Positions 35,757-48,039 of a stretch of 64,000 bases of DNA are shown here, in pieces (the first letter of the stretch is position 1; each line of letters begins with the position of its first letter). Source of the stretch: Eulemur rufifrons (taxonomy: Eukaryota > Chordata > Mammalia > Primates > Lemuridae); assembly GCF_041146395.1 (NCBI RefSeq), contig NC_091006.1:3230001-3294000 (forward strand), read 5' to 3'. The notes under the pieces were generated by a model that ran no database searches, had not been told where the DNA came from, and was given only the letters and a program-made list of their open reading frames with translations. A program made the position numbers and the translations under genes.

Positions 35757-38328
35757 AGACACACACCACGCACACGCACACACACATGCGCACACACACG
35801 CACCCTCACTGACACAGCCCACAGACTCACACACACACCCCTCACTGACACAGCCCACAGACACACACACACACACACACACTCCTCACTGACACAGCCC
35901 ACAGACACACACACACACACACACTCCTCACTGACACAGCCCACAGACACACACACCCCTCACTAACACAGCCCACAGACACACACACCCCTCACTAACA
36001 CAGCCCACAGACTCACACACACACCCCTCACTGACAGCCCACAGACACACACACACACACACCCCCCTCACTGACAGCCCACAGACACACACACACACCC
36101 TCACTGACACAGCCCACAGACACACGCACACACACACGCACCCTCACTGACACAGCCCACAGACACAGATACACACACACCCTCACTGACACAGCCCACA
36201 GACACACACACACACACTCCTCACTGACACAGCCCACAGACACACACACACACACACTCCTCACTGACACAGCCCACAGACACACACACACACACCCCCT
36301 CACTGACACAGCCCACAGACACACACACACACACACTCCTCACTGACACAGCCCACAGACACACACACCCCTCACTGACACAGCCCACAGACACACACAC
36401 CACTCACTGACACAGCCCACAGACACAGATACACACACACCCTCACTGACACAGCCCACAGACATACCACTCACTGACACAGCCCACAGACACACCACTC
36501 ACTGACACAGCCCACAGACACACACACACACACACCCCTCACTGACACAGCCCACAGACACAGATACACACACACCCTCACTGACACAGCCCACAGACAC
36601 AGATACACACACACCCTCACTGACACAGCCCACAGACACAGATACACACACACCCTCACTGACACAGCCCACAGACACAGATACACACACACCCTCACTG
36701 ACACAGCCCACAGACACACCACTCACTGACACAGCCCACAGACACACACACATACACACACACACCCTTCACTAAAACAGCCAACAGACACACACCACAC
36801 ACACCCTCACTGACACGGCCCACAGACACACACACACACACACACCCCCTCACTGACACGGCCCACAGACACACACACACACACACACACCCCCTCACTG
36901 ACACGGCCCACAGACACACACACACACACACACCCTCACTGACACAGCCCACAGACACACACGCACACACACCCCTCACTGACACGGCCCACAGACACAC
37001 ACACACACCCTCACTGACACAGCCCACAGACACACACACACACACACACACACCCTCACTGACACAGCCCACAGACACACACACACACATCCCCCCTCAC
37101 TGACACAGCCCACAGACACACACACACACCCCTCACTGACACAGCCCACAGACACACACACATTCCCCCTCACTGACACAGCCCACAGACACACACACAC
37201 ACACCCCTCACTGACACGGCCCACAGACACACACACACACACCCTCCCTCACTGACACAGCCCACAGACACACACACCACTCACTGACAGAGCCCACAGA
37301 CACACACACACACACCCTCACTGACACAGCCCACAGACACACACACCACTCACTGACACAGCCCACAGACACAGATACACACACACCCTCACTGACACAG
37401 CCCACAGACACACCACTCACTGACACAGCCCACAGACACACACACCACTCACTGACAGAGCCCACAGACACACACACACACACACACCCCTCACTGACAC
37501 AGCCCACAGACACACACACATACACACACACACCCTTCACTAAAACAGCCAACAGACACACACCACACACACCCTCACTGACACAACCCACAGACACACA
37601 CACACACCCCTCACTGACACAGCCCACAGACACACACACCACTCACTGACACGGCCCACAGACACACACACACACACACCCTCACTGACACAGCCCACAG
37701 ACACACACACACACACACACACCCTCACTGACACAGCCCACAGACACACACACACACACCCTCACTGACACGGCCCACAGACACACACACACACACACAT
37801 ACACACCCCCTCACTGACACAGCCCACAGACACACACACACACATCCCCCCTCACTGACACAGCCCACAGACACACACACACACCCCCCTCACTGACACA
37901 GCCCACAGACACACACACACACCCCTCACTGACACAGCCCACAGACACACACACACATCCCCCCTCACTGACACAGCCCACAGACACACACACACACACA
38001 CCCCTCACTGACACAGCCCACAGACACACACACACATCCCTCACTGACACAGCCCACAGACACACGCACACACCCCTCACTGACACAGCCCACAGACACA
38101 CACACACATCCCCCCTCACTGACACAGCCCACAGACACACACACACACCCCTCACTGACACAGCCCACAGACACACACACACACACCCCTCACTGACACA
38201 GCCCACAGACACACACCCCTCACTGACACAGCCCACAGACACACACACCCTCACTGACACAGCCCACAGACACACACACCCTCACTGACACAGCCCACAG
38301 ACACACGCACACACACAGACACCCTCCC
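35757..38328 (+). repeat. Large minisatellite, 67 units of CTGACACAGCCCACAGACACA plus variable (CA)n
   Basis: About 2.57 kb of tandem units. Each has a core CTCACTGACACAGCCCACAG followed by a (CA)n tail of variable length and a CCC or CCT joint, so periods run from about 28 to 50 bp (mean about 38). I counted 67 cores by eye. Variants include CAGATACACAC, GACACGGCCCAC, GACAGAGCCCAC, ACTAAAACAGCCAACAG and CATCCCCCC joints. No stop occurs in several minus-strand frames, producing artificial CVSVGCVSEG-type proteins. Confidence 0.97.
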
Positions 38329-38329
38329 C

Positions 38330-40635
38330 TCACTTGCTGCACGTGGGAGCCCAGGGACTCACAGAGCAAGTCACTAGGCGCCCTGGGGCCGCACAGCCCT
38401 CGCCCTCCCCGAAGCCCTCAGCCTGCAGTATCAGACCGGGAGTCTGGGCGTCTGGGCGGCGGCCGCCTGGGCTGAGTGCCCGGGGGAGGAGGTCAGAGGG
38501 GAGGCAGGAGCTGCCAAGGGGGCCTTGTTGGGGCGCAGGGCTCGGGTGTGCTGTGTGGGTGGGAGCTGAATGCTGAGACCTGGAGCCTGGGACCTCTTCA
38601 CACCCCTGCAGCCCTCAGGGTGGGGTTGTCACCTTCTTGGAACTGCCTTGAGGGACGCTTTGCCCCCTGCAGAATGAAGGACCTCTCTTTTCCTGCCTGG
38701 GTTCTGGGTGGGCACAGCAGAGACCCTGGTCTTGGATCCCCACGTACCATTTCAGGGCTGACCTAGGGTGGCCCGCAGGGACCCCACCCTGCTGACCTCC
38801 TGGCTTGGAACACAGGAGTTCAGGTCGAGGGCTTCCCAGATCTTGTGTCCAGAACAAGGGCCTGGCCCACAGGGGACACCCCTGGCCAAGCCCTGCCATC
38901 TGCTCCAGGCCATGCAGAAGGCCTTTCTCAGAGCATTCGGCCAGGTCACACTCAGTTCTCTGATTCTGAGCTGGTCGGGGCAGAAGTCCCATCTTGGAGA
39001 TCAGGGCCCTGGGGACCCTTGACCCACTGCCTCTGCCTGACATTCCACCACTGGGGCCAGATGCTTCTGCTGTAAAGTGCCCAAGGCCTCAGGAAAAGGC
39101 CAATGCCTCCCGGCTACTCGGGGAGGTGTTGGGGGTGGGGCAGTAAGGGCAGCGGGCTGTTGTGCGTTTGGGCTCCAAGGAGGAGTTGGTTCGCGCTAGT
39201 CCTGGGGGGCTCTTCCCAGAGGTCAGGGAGGGTGGGCAGTGGGATTCAGAAATGTCAAGGCTGCTGTCCCCTCCCTGGTGGTGGCCCAGAATGGCAGCGG
39301 CAGGATTGCAAATGGTGGGGCAGGTGCTGGGCTCCGGCCCCTGTAGTGTTTCTGGGGCAGCCTCCCTGCCCTCCTAGGCAGAGCAGAGCAGTCACCGCCT
39401 ACTGGCATCACTGCCCACCAAGGTCACCACCATCAGTGACCATCACTGTTGACAGGTATCCCTGCCCACTGAGAGTCACACCTGTCCGCACCATCACTGC
39501 CCACTGGGCATCACTGCCAGCAGAAGGCCAGCCTTGGCAATGGTAGCAGCCACTAGTCTTTGGAGTAATGACCTGGACAAAGATGGCAAAAGACCCCAGA
39601 CCCCTGAGAGGACCCCCTGCCCAGTGCAGGGCCTGGGGGAGGATGCGGCACCTGGGGGATGGCACCTTCCCTCAGGGGGCCCCATGCCTGGGTCTGGCTG
39701 AGGACACAGTGCCCTTAGTTGGTTCTGGGTGGACCTTGGCCCCTCCCCCTGGTCAGCTGCAGGCCACTGTCCCCACTCCTGGGCCCTTCTGGAGGATAGT
39801 GGGCTGGCCTGTCTGGGCAGAAGTCATGCTCACGGCTGGGATGGGATGAAAATAGGAAGTGGCCCCCAGTGCCAGGCGGGTGCCTGCCTGCCATGCTTCC
39901 CGGGTGTGGGGGCGGCTGCTCCTGGGAAGGGCCTTAGTCACCCGCCAACAGCTGCCGGGAACCCTGCGCCCAGTCTCTGGGAAGCACCACCAGCCTCCCC
40001 AGCTGCATCCCGGGGGCTGGCCCCAGGAACCACACTCTCGGTCCCTGCTGGAGATGGTCAGGCTTGTCCCTCCAGTGCTCCTGCTGCCCCCCGGCTGACT
40101 GTCAAGCTGCCTCCACCCCTCCTGGCCTTGGCTTCCTTGCAGACTCCCAGATGTGGAACACAGAGCTTCGACCTGCAGTGCCCTGGCTCAAGCGCCCTCT
40201 GAGCTCCCACTGGACCCAGGAAAAGGCCTGACACTTGGGGCTTTTGGGGGCCTCCCTGCTGCCAACCCCTCTGTGATCTTCTCCCCCCTTCCTGACCCCC
40301 ACCCCAGCCAAGCTGGCCCTAGACATCCTCCCTCTGTGCTGCACCTGAGACCTCCACAGGGCCAGCCCAGTCACCCCTACCCCAGCCCACAGGCCCTGAA
40401 CACGGGCCCTGTGGGTGTCCTATCTCCGCAGCTGGCCTCAACCAGCTGGGAGCGGTGCAGCCCCGCATTGGGGGGTAGGGGCACTCCCTGCAAGATCACA
40501 AACCTCCTGTCCAGTCCTGCATCCACCGAGAACTGGGGGCTCCCCAAAGCCCAGGCTGGTGGGAGTCCCCTTCCCACAGCTCTAGGGCCTGCCATCCCTC
40601 TGAAGGTGCTCCCACGGCCAAGGCTGCTCCCCCCA
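38330..40635. other. Intergenic DNA, nothing certain
   Basis: GC-rich unique sequence. The only structure seen is an irregular CATCACTGCCCAC-type repeat at about 39404-39520, a decayed minisatellite. Confidence 0.55.
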
Positions 40636-40639
40636 GGGT

Positions 40640-40872
40640 GGGTAAGGCGCCAGGCCTGCAGCCGGATTACCTGGCTTCAATTCCCAGCTCATCTGCTCCC
40701 AGCAGGTCACACAACCTCCCCGTGTTGCCCTTTCGTGCTCTGGAGCACACTGGGGCCTGCAAGAGTGCACACACCGTATAGCAGCTATTTAATAAACAAG
40801 CGCATGTGCAAAGGGCCTGGAACAGTGCCTGGTAAACAGCAGGTGCTCAATAAGTATTGTTATCGCTACTGC
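40640..40872 (+). repeat. Nearly full-length MIR
   Basis: It runs from CAGCCGGATTACCTGGCTTC (5' part) through GGTCACACAACCTCCCCGTG to GGAACAGTGCCTGGTAAACA and GCAGGTGCTCAATAAGTATT, the complete MIR order. Confidence 0.8.
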
Positions 40873-41654
40873 TTTGGTCTAGCCCAATACCATCTTTGTC
40901 TCATTGCTCTTCCCTGTCCAGCAGCTGTGGCTGGGGCAGGGGTCCATTTGTGCCAACTTCCCCATGAGGCCAGGCACCCTCACTGAGGGGCATTTCTGGT
41001 GATGCTGCCCACTGCTGCACAGCTGGAGGCCCTGTACCCTCTCCCGGCTGCCCTCTCAGCTGGATGGACCTGCAGCCAGAGGCCCGTGTGTCTGACACCG
41101 GAGTCCCACTCCCCCTGCCAAGGTATCCAGCTCTGTTCCCTGACCTTGGCCCCCAGCGAGGCCCGTGCAGACCCTCACTGCAGAGGATCTGCCCAGTGAA
41201 GCCTGGCAAGGGTGGACACGGGAGGCAGAACTTCCAGAGGCAGCTCAAGGGCTGGGTGGGGGCCACTTGGTTGTAGCAGGAGTTGGCGTGAGGGAGTGGC
41301 CGGGCCCCAAGAAAACAGACCGGGTTGGTCTGTGGGAGTGGGGAGAGGCTGGACTCAGGACTGGGGTGAGCCCTGCTCTGCTGCTCGTTTGAAGCTCCGG
41401 GTGGGCTGGGGTGGGCTCAGCCCCTTCTTTTGCAGTCACAACCATGAAGGCAGGGTACCCAGGCTCAGCCCCATGAGGAGCCACAGCTCTGTGTGTGAGG
41501 ACAAGCTCAGGCCAGAGCCTGACACCCTCCCCACTCCCAGGTTGGGCTGTGGCTCCCAGCTGCCCAGCACAGAGGGATTACCCTCCTCTGACCCTGTAAG
41601 GGACGCAGATAGCACTCATACCGGGCCACACACCACAGGATGCAGCTGCCAGGC

Positions 41655-42060
41655 CAGGCAGGCATCAAGTATCCCATATCACAGATGGGGAAACTGAGGC
41701 CCCAAGAACGAAAGAGCAGAGGCATGCTGGGACTGTGCTCTGGGTTCCCTGCCCTGCCATTTCTCCATCCCCTGCTAAGTGCCCTGCCCACAGACACAGC
41801 GTGCTGAGCTCGTGAGGCCTCGACTGCCAGGGTCCCAGCTCAGTCCTCAGCAGCCTTCTGGCCCTCAGCCTTTCTTGGACATCCATTAGGAGCTGACACT
41901 GAGCAGAAGGCATATGCTCATTATTCCAGTTAATCTCCCTGGGACCCCCGCAAGGCAGGCCCATGTCACAGATGAGGAAGCTAAGGCCCAGGGATAAGAC
42001 TCGGGGCCCATGGCCAGTAACTGGTGGCATTGGGACTTGAGCTTGAGTCTGTCTGAACCC
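41655..42060 (-). repeat. Two MIR fragments in tandem, reverse orientation
   Basis: CACAGATGGGGAAACTGAGG at 41680-41700 and CACAGATGAGGAAGCTAAGG at about 41967-41986 are reverse MIR cores; the second is followed by GGCCAGTAACTGGTGGCATT. Confidence 0.7.
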
Positions 42061-42179
42061 AGGGTCAGAGTGCAAAGAGAGTGAGGCCTGGCTCTCCGAT
42101 GTCTGGCCCAGGGAGAACTTGGTTGGGGGGTGAGGCCAAGGGAGCCCTGTGGGGCAGGGGTTCCTTGGGGTGGGCACCT

Positions 42180-42620
42180 GAGGCTTGGCCCACCCAGGGT
42201 GCTCTGGTGTCTACTGGGTACTTGCTGTGTGCTGTGTGGTGCCAGGCCTTGGGAACACAGTGGTAAGTAAGACAGGCTCGTCCCTGACGTTCTGTGAGGA
42301 GACAACCAAATAGCAAGCGAATCACGAAATGGGGGAATTTCAGCTTTTGATACGGGTCCTGAAGGCTGTAAATCAGAGTGCCAAGGGCGATGACAGTGAC
42401 CATGGGGGTGGGGGCTTTAGCTAAGAGGGTCAGTGAAGGCTCCCTGGGGGGGGGGGGGTGATACTCAAGCCAAGTCTTAAGTAACAAGAAAAAGCTGACC
42501 AAGTGACTATAAGGGGGAAGAGGGTACCAGGCAGAGGGACAGCCAGTGCAAAGGCCCTGTGGCAGGAACAGTTTTGAAGTGTTTTAAGAACAGACAGGAG
42601 CCAAGTGACAGTGGTTCTGA
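42180..42620. repeat. L2-like remnant
   Basis: GTGGTGCCAGGCCTTGGGAA, TAAGTAAGACAGGCTCGTCC, then CAGTGAAGGCTCCCTGGG, GTACCAGGCAGAGGGACAGC and CAGTGCAAAGGCCCTGTGGC. A poly-G run of 13 at about 42446-42458 lies inside it. Confidence 0.55.
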
Positions 42621-43589
42621 GATGCAGGCCACACCCTCACATGGATGGCCTGAATCTTACCACTGCTCTGAGTGGGTGGGTGTCTGTCCAGCTCTGGTCA
42701 AAGAAGGTGCCCTGGATCTCGCAGTATGTGGAGAGTTCCTGCTTCCGGGAACTGAGAGGTGGAGGCCTGTGACTTTTCCCACCTCTTTCTGGGAGGACAG
42801 GCTGGGGACCACATCAAGTGACAGCAACTTGACTGGACCATAGCAGATGGCTCACCCACTGCACCCTGAGCTCCAGGCCGACCCACGGGGGCTCCTGGCC
42901 CCGTGTCTCAAGCACTAAGGTAAGAGCGTCTCAGAGTGGTCCTGGGGCTGTGGTAGGCACGGGGGCTCTCCTGCCCCGTTGCAGCCCTGCCTGTCCAAGG
43001 GCAGCTGGGGTGCAGCTGAGCTGACGATGACTGAGCAGTCAGCCCTTCCTGGCCACCCACCAGGGAAAGGGAGCCGTAGAACGTTTGCGTGGGAAAGCAC
43101 AGGTGAGTTCCACTGATCCAGGGGTGGGGTCCCGAGGGGAAGGGAAGGTAGAGGCCCACACGTACACAACCTAAGAGCTTGCACCTGCGGAGGGCTCAGG
43201 GAAACACACAGAAGTGGTAACATCTGAGTTGAGTGCAAACAACGGGTCAGGTGGACATGTAGGGACACTGTGGCTGTACCCAGCAGCCAAGTGGCTCCAA
43301 GGCTGAAGGGGTTGCTCGTGGCCCCTGACCCACCTGCATGACCTGGTCAGGACCGGACATAAAACTGGCTTGCGTGGGTTCTCCTGCCACTCCACCTCAC
43401 TGCCCTCAGGAACATATCTCGGTTTCCCACCTTGGCTTTCACCCCTTTCCTGTCAAAATGCCCGTCCGAAATGAAGCCACCCCACCAAGCGCCAGACTGG
43501 GGCACCCCCAGCTGCCTGCCACCGCGACCTGTCGTGAGACGGTCAGTGCTGTGTTCTCACCGCAGACCCGGTTTCGGCACACGTCTCTG

Positions 43590-44800
43590 CACCCCAGTTC
43601 TTTATTTCACTGTATTTCAGTTCAGTATGGGATTCTTGATGGAAAACGATTTTCCTCAGCACCTAGAAGGCACTATCAGAAGATATTGTCTTCTGACGTC
43701 CATTGGCGAGAAGTCTGCCGTCAGGCAAATTGTCATTCCTTTGTGGTACTCGCTTCTTCCTGGTACTTTAGAGATGGTATTTTTGTCTTTAATGCTCTTT
43801 AGTTTTACTGTGGTGAGCATTTGCTTTTAATTTATCTTTCTTAGGACTCATTTCCTGGTTCTGGAAATTTCTCAGCCATTAGGTCTAGAATTTTTCTAGT
43901 TTTCACTTTCTGGAATTTCTGTTGTATGTGTATTGGCCCTTCTCATTCTAATTTCCAAGAGTCTCAGACTCTCATATATTCCATGTTTCTGTATCTCTGT
44001 GCTGCATTTCATGGAATCTCCTCAGATGTGTTTTCCAGTTTTCTAATTCCCCTTCCAGCCACGACTCATTTGCTACATAATCCATCCTCTGAGCTTTTTA
44101 TTTTATACTCCAATGACTGCTTTTGAAGGACTATTTGATTTCTTTTGAAATCTACCTGTTATTTTTATTTTTATTTATTTTTTTTTTGAGACAGAGTCTT
44201 ACTCTGTTGCTTGAGCTAGAGTGCTGTGGCATCAGCCTAGCTCACAGCAACTTCAGACTCCTGAGCTCAAGTGATCCTCCTGCCTCAGCCTCCCGAGTAG
44301 CTGGCACTACAGGCGTGCACCACCATGCCCAGCTAATTTTTTCTATATATTTTTAGTTATCCAGCTAATTTCTTTTTATTTATTTTTTTAGTACAGATGG
44401 GGGTCTCGCTCTTGCTCAGGCTGGTCTCAAACTCCTGAGCTCAAACGATCCACCCGCCTCAGCCTCCCAGAGTGCTAGGATTACAGGCGTGAGCCACCTC
44501 GCCCGGCCACACCTGTTATTTTTAAACAACATTTTCATTATATCTCCCTCTCCTTTTTCTATCTTCTTAACAATTTTAAGTACGCTTATCATGTGGTCCT
44601 TTTCACATTATTCTAGTATCTCAAGATCTGAGGCCTCCTGCTGACGTAGCGGCTTGCTTTTTTGAGTCACTCATAATTACTTTTCATTGTGAGCTCATCT
44701 TCCTCAGGGGCTGTTTTTTTCTGTGATAAGTGTCTGGGCTGTGAAAGTTTCCACACAGAGGGGCTGGAAGTAAGTTTCCTCTATGGTGCTGTATCAATGT
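43590..44800. repeat. AT-rich ancient LINE-like remnant, split by an Alu
   Basis: The block is A/T-rich against GC-rich flanks, with phrases such as TTTCTGGAATTTCTGTTGTA, TTTGATTTCTTTTGAAATCT, AAGTACGCTTATCATGTGG and GTGAGCTCATCTTCCTCAGG. These recall old L1M/HAL1 3' sequences. The family is not assigned. The Alu at 44168-44510 divides it. Confidence 0.45.
44168..44510 (-). mobile_element. Strepsirrhine-type Alu with target-site duplication
   Basis: Reverse-oriented Alu with GCATCAGCCTAGCTCACAGC and the extended middle segment (CTATATATTTTTAGTTATCC, then AGCTAATTTCTTTTTATTTA), the same architecture as the copy at 16.4 kb. The direct repeats ACCTGTTATTTTTA are at 44154-44167 and 44511-44524. 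Confidence 0.93.
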
Positions 44801-45439
44801 CTATGTGTATTTCTAGATTTGGATACTAGAACCACTGGCCTGTGTGAACGTAGACCCACCTCTCTTTATGGCTCAGGCTAGGGTTTTGGTTTCTCGAAGG
44901 TGACTTTTGCCCGCCGTTGCCCTAGGAGGATCGAAAGCCTCCTTGCTACCTTCTTGGGTCAGCTTTATGGAGCAGCGCTTCCCGCCCTGTGCCTTACGGA
45001 AGGGGCTCACCGCCACGGGGAATCCAGGACACGTCTCCGGGCCCCGTGTTCTGCCTGATTCTGAAGCCTTTCCTGGTCTTTCTGGCCCAAGGCCCTGAGT
45101 GCCCTGCGGCCCCACGGTGACTCGGTTATGCTACACACAGTACAGCTCCTCGATCTTCCCTCGAATGAGACCTCTCGGCTTCACCACCCCTCCCAGTCGG
45201 TCTCAGGGGGTCCCCTCTCTGGCTCCAGGCTCTGTGACATAGCTGTGCTCAGAGCCGCGGAGGGGGCCCGATGGCACAGACCCTTCAGACAGGCACACCC
45301 TCGGAGCCCCGAGAACCCCAGATTCAGGCCAGTTAGTCTCTTAAGTGCATGACTTTTAGCACAGAATTGTACAACAGGCCCTTCGACCCCTGGAGCTTTC
45401 TAGGCATGGAAGCCTGGCTAGGCTTTTTGATACACCTAG

Positions 45440-45935
45440 ATCAGTGGTTCTTGACCTAGGACAGTCCGGTCCTCCCAGGGGACATCTGGGAATGTCTGGG
45501 GACATTTTTTATTTTTTTGTGACAGAATCTCACTCTGTCACCCTGGGTAGAGTGCTGTGGTGCCATCATAGCTCACCGTAGCCTCAAACTTGTGGGCTCA
45601 AGCAATCCTCCTGCCTCAGCCTCCTGAGTAGCTGGGACTACAGGTGCATGGCATAACACCCAGCTAACTTTTCTATTTTTAGTAGAGATGAGAGATGGGG
45701 TCTCGCCTTGCTCAGGCTGGTCTTGAACTCCTGAGCTCAAATGATCCTCCCGCCTTGGCCTCCCAGAGTGCTGGGATTACAGGCGTGAGCCACCGCGGCC
45801 AGCCTGGAGACGGTTTTGATTGCCGTGACTGGCAATGGGAAGAATGGGACTGGCATCTAGCAGATATAGGCCAGGGATCAGTCCGAACAACGCAGAATTT
45901 TCTAGCCCCAAAGTCAGTGCTAGGGCTGTAGAGGA
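45440..45935. repeat. DNA-transposon-like fossil split by an Alu
   Basis: CAGTGGTTCTTGACCTAGGA, CCCAGGGGACATCTGGGAAT on the left and GCCGTGACTGGCAATGGGAA, GGCATCTAGCAGATATAGGC on the right are the inverted counterpart of the copy at 27015-27192. An Alu at about 45505-45804 sits between them. Confidence 0.65.
45505..45804 (-). mobile_element. Older Alu inside the DNA-transposon fossil
   Basis: Reverse-oriented Alu with a short, interrupted T-rich tail and many substitutions, without the extended middle segment. The flanking words CTGGGGACATTTTT and CTGGAGACGGTTTT are a decayed target-site duplication. Confidence 0.88.
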
Positions 45936-47655
45936 GCCCTGGTAGCTTCTTCTTCCCCTTCATGCAAGGGGTCCGGAATTGCCGGGGGCCGAGCCCTGTG
46001 TCTGCTCTGGGTGGGGGCGTAGAGGAGGCTGAGGCCCTGATCTCAGGGTGTTCCTTCCTGGAGGGACAGGACCCCAGGACCTGTCCCAGGCGGAGAGCAT
46101 GTCTGGAGGAAGGGTGACTGTCATCGGACCCGAAGGACTCGAGGTGTCCGGACTGCTCCTAGCTGGCACACAGAGCCCCATCTGCGCACAGGTTGCATTC
46201 CACACGCCTCCCTACCTGCCCACGAGCCTCCTGCTCACCCCGTCCCCAGCGCGGCCCCGCAGGCACGCGCCGGCCACACGCCCGTGTGATGCGGTGAGCA
46301 GGCCCCGTATGATGTGGGGAACGGGCGTGTGGTCGTTGGAGAGAGCCGGACCCCCCTGGTGTGGGGGTGAGGACATATCTCTGGTGCCATCTTTCCTGTT
46401 CTGATAAATAACTGATCTGTGGTTGAGGCAAGAAGGTCACCTCTGCCCAGGGAAGCTCAGGAACAAACCACTTGTGACCGGTGGGAAGAGCCCGGGGCGG
46501 GGGCAGCGGGAAGTCTGCCTTCGCTGGCCACCGGGCTGCTGGGGGCAGATTTCAGAAAAGGGAAGTGCTGAGCTGGGGCAGCGCTTCCTGTGGTCGCGGC
46601 AGGCAGGGCATCGGGGCGGGCACAGCGAATCAGAGGGGTGGCTGTCCTCCCGGAGCGGGCGAGGGGAGCCTTGCTGGTCCGCAGGCCTGGGGCGGGGGCC
46701 TGGCGAGGCACAGGCCGCTGTTGACCTTTGCTGGCTCGGCCGGGGCCCTGAGGGACGGGGGGACTTGCTAAAATGCCAGCGGGATGGCAGAGCCCCTCTT
46801 GGGGGCCTTCAGAGTGAAGCCCTCCCCGTGGGCTTTGTGAGCTGCTCCTTGGGCCCTGTCTCCTGGGCACCTGCTCACCAAGTTCCCTCCCCAGGGGCCC
46901 ATGCCCCTGCCCTGCCCCTCTGGAAAGCCCGGAGCCCCTGGCCTGGCTGCTGGGGAACCCTCTTCCTCCTTGAGGAAAGGGCTGAGCCAGGGGCCTGTGC
47001 CAGCAGAGGCTTCCCTGCTCCTGATGCCCCCCGGGCAGGCCGTGCCACCACCCCCAAGCGCCCCTGTCTGTTGCTGGTGGGGGGACTGGTGCAGGGCCCA
47101 GGGGCACGGGAGGCGGCCAGGGCCCTGCAGTTCCTGGAGCCCCCTTTCCATCCCTGATTAAACTCTGAGCGTCACCAGCGTGACCCAGACTCTCACCTGG
47201 GGAGTGCTGGGCCTGTGAGGGAACGGAGGGGCCTGGCTCCTTGCTCACTGTGGGGCGTCCTCCCCGCCCCATCCCTCACCCCCACCCCCTGTAAACTGGT
47301 AACGCACAGATGGCTCCCACCCACCTCGGCTGTCCTGCCTCACCAGACCCCACCAGGATACACGTAGGCCTGGTGGCTGCTCTGTCCCAGCTGAGCCCTC
47401 CGCCTGGCCAGCCCCATGGACAGGAAGCTCCAGCAGACCCTCCCCGCCGTGCGCAGCCCCCAGCCCCAGCCTGCTCCCCCTGAGGCCGGCCAGGGTGTGT
47501 GTGGGTGGGGCACTGAGGCCACTGCCCGGACCCCTCGTCTCATCGGGGGTCTGTGCCTGTGAGGGGTCGAGTCTGCAAGATCATCACCCTGCCCTGACCC
47601 ACTGCGTCCCTGCCGCAGGGGCCGTGCCGGGGAGGGCCAGGCCGGCTGCCCCCGC
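45936..47655. other. Intergenic GC-rich DNA, nothing recognised
   Basis: 1.7 kb with long open frames on both strands (up to ~270 codons) but no domain, splice or repeat structure that I recognise. Confidence 0.55.
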
Positions 47656-47664
47656 CCTCGGGCT

Positions 47665-47930
47665 CTGCCTCCCTCTTGATCTGTTGTCACTTCTCTCTCT
47701 CTTTCTCTCTCCGTCTCTTCTCTCAGTTTGTCTGTTTTTTTCTCTCTTTAATAACCCCCCAGCCCCACTCTGTATATATTTAAGCATCTGTCAGTCTGTC
47801 CCTGCGGCTTCCTGGGCTCTCTGTGCCCTGCCCTGGCCTCAGCAGTCGTGGGTCTTCCTGTCTCATCCTCATTCTTCCTTTCACATTCTGTCTTCCCTCC
47901 CTCCCTCTCTCTTTCCCCCCCGCCGCACTC
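47665..47930 (+). repeat. Polypyrimidine-rich tract
   Basis: About 265 bp of mostly C/T, including CTTCTCTCTCTCTTTCTCTC at about 47690-47710 and CTTCCCTCCCTCCCTCTCTC at about 47890-47910, broken by TGTATATATTTAAGC. Confidence 0.7.
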
Positions 47931-48039
47931 TGCCCTGATCCCCGGCCCCTCGGCCCCTGCTGTCTGAGCCCCCCGAGCAACGTGGCTGCAGCCCGGTTGG
48001 GACCCGCCGGGGCATTTCTCGGTCGCCCATGGGCCCTCG

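Noticed and set aside
35928..38275. Several minus-strand frames encoding CVSVGCVSEG-type repeats
   Set aside because: They arise from reading a stop-free tandem DNA unit; the unit length is not a constant multiple of three, frames shift between units, and no start context or splice signal exists.
35757..38328. CRISPR-like look of conserved cores with variable spacers
   Set aside because: The spacers are (CA)n length variants, not unique sequence, and the genome is mammalian.
43590..44800. Possible processed pseudogene in the AT-rich block
   Set aside because: No protein similarity in any frame and phrases fit old LINE sequence better.
46457..47272. 271-codon minus-strand open frame
   Set aside because: Low-complexity Pro/Gly/Ser content, no domain, no conserved start or splice context.
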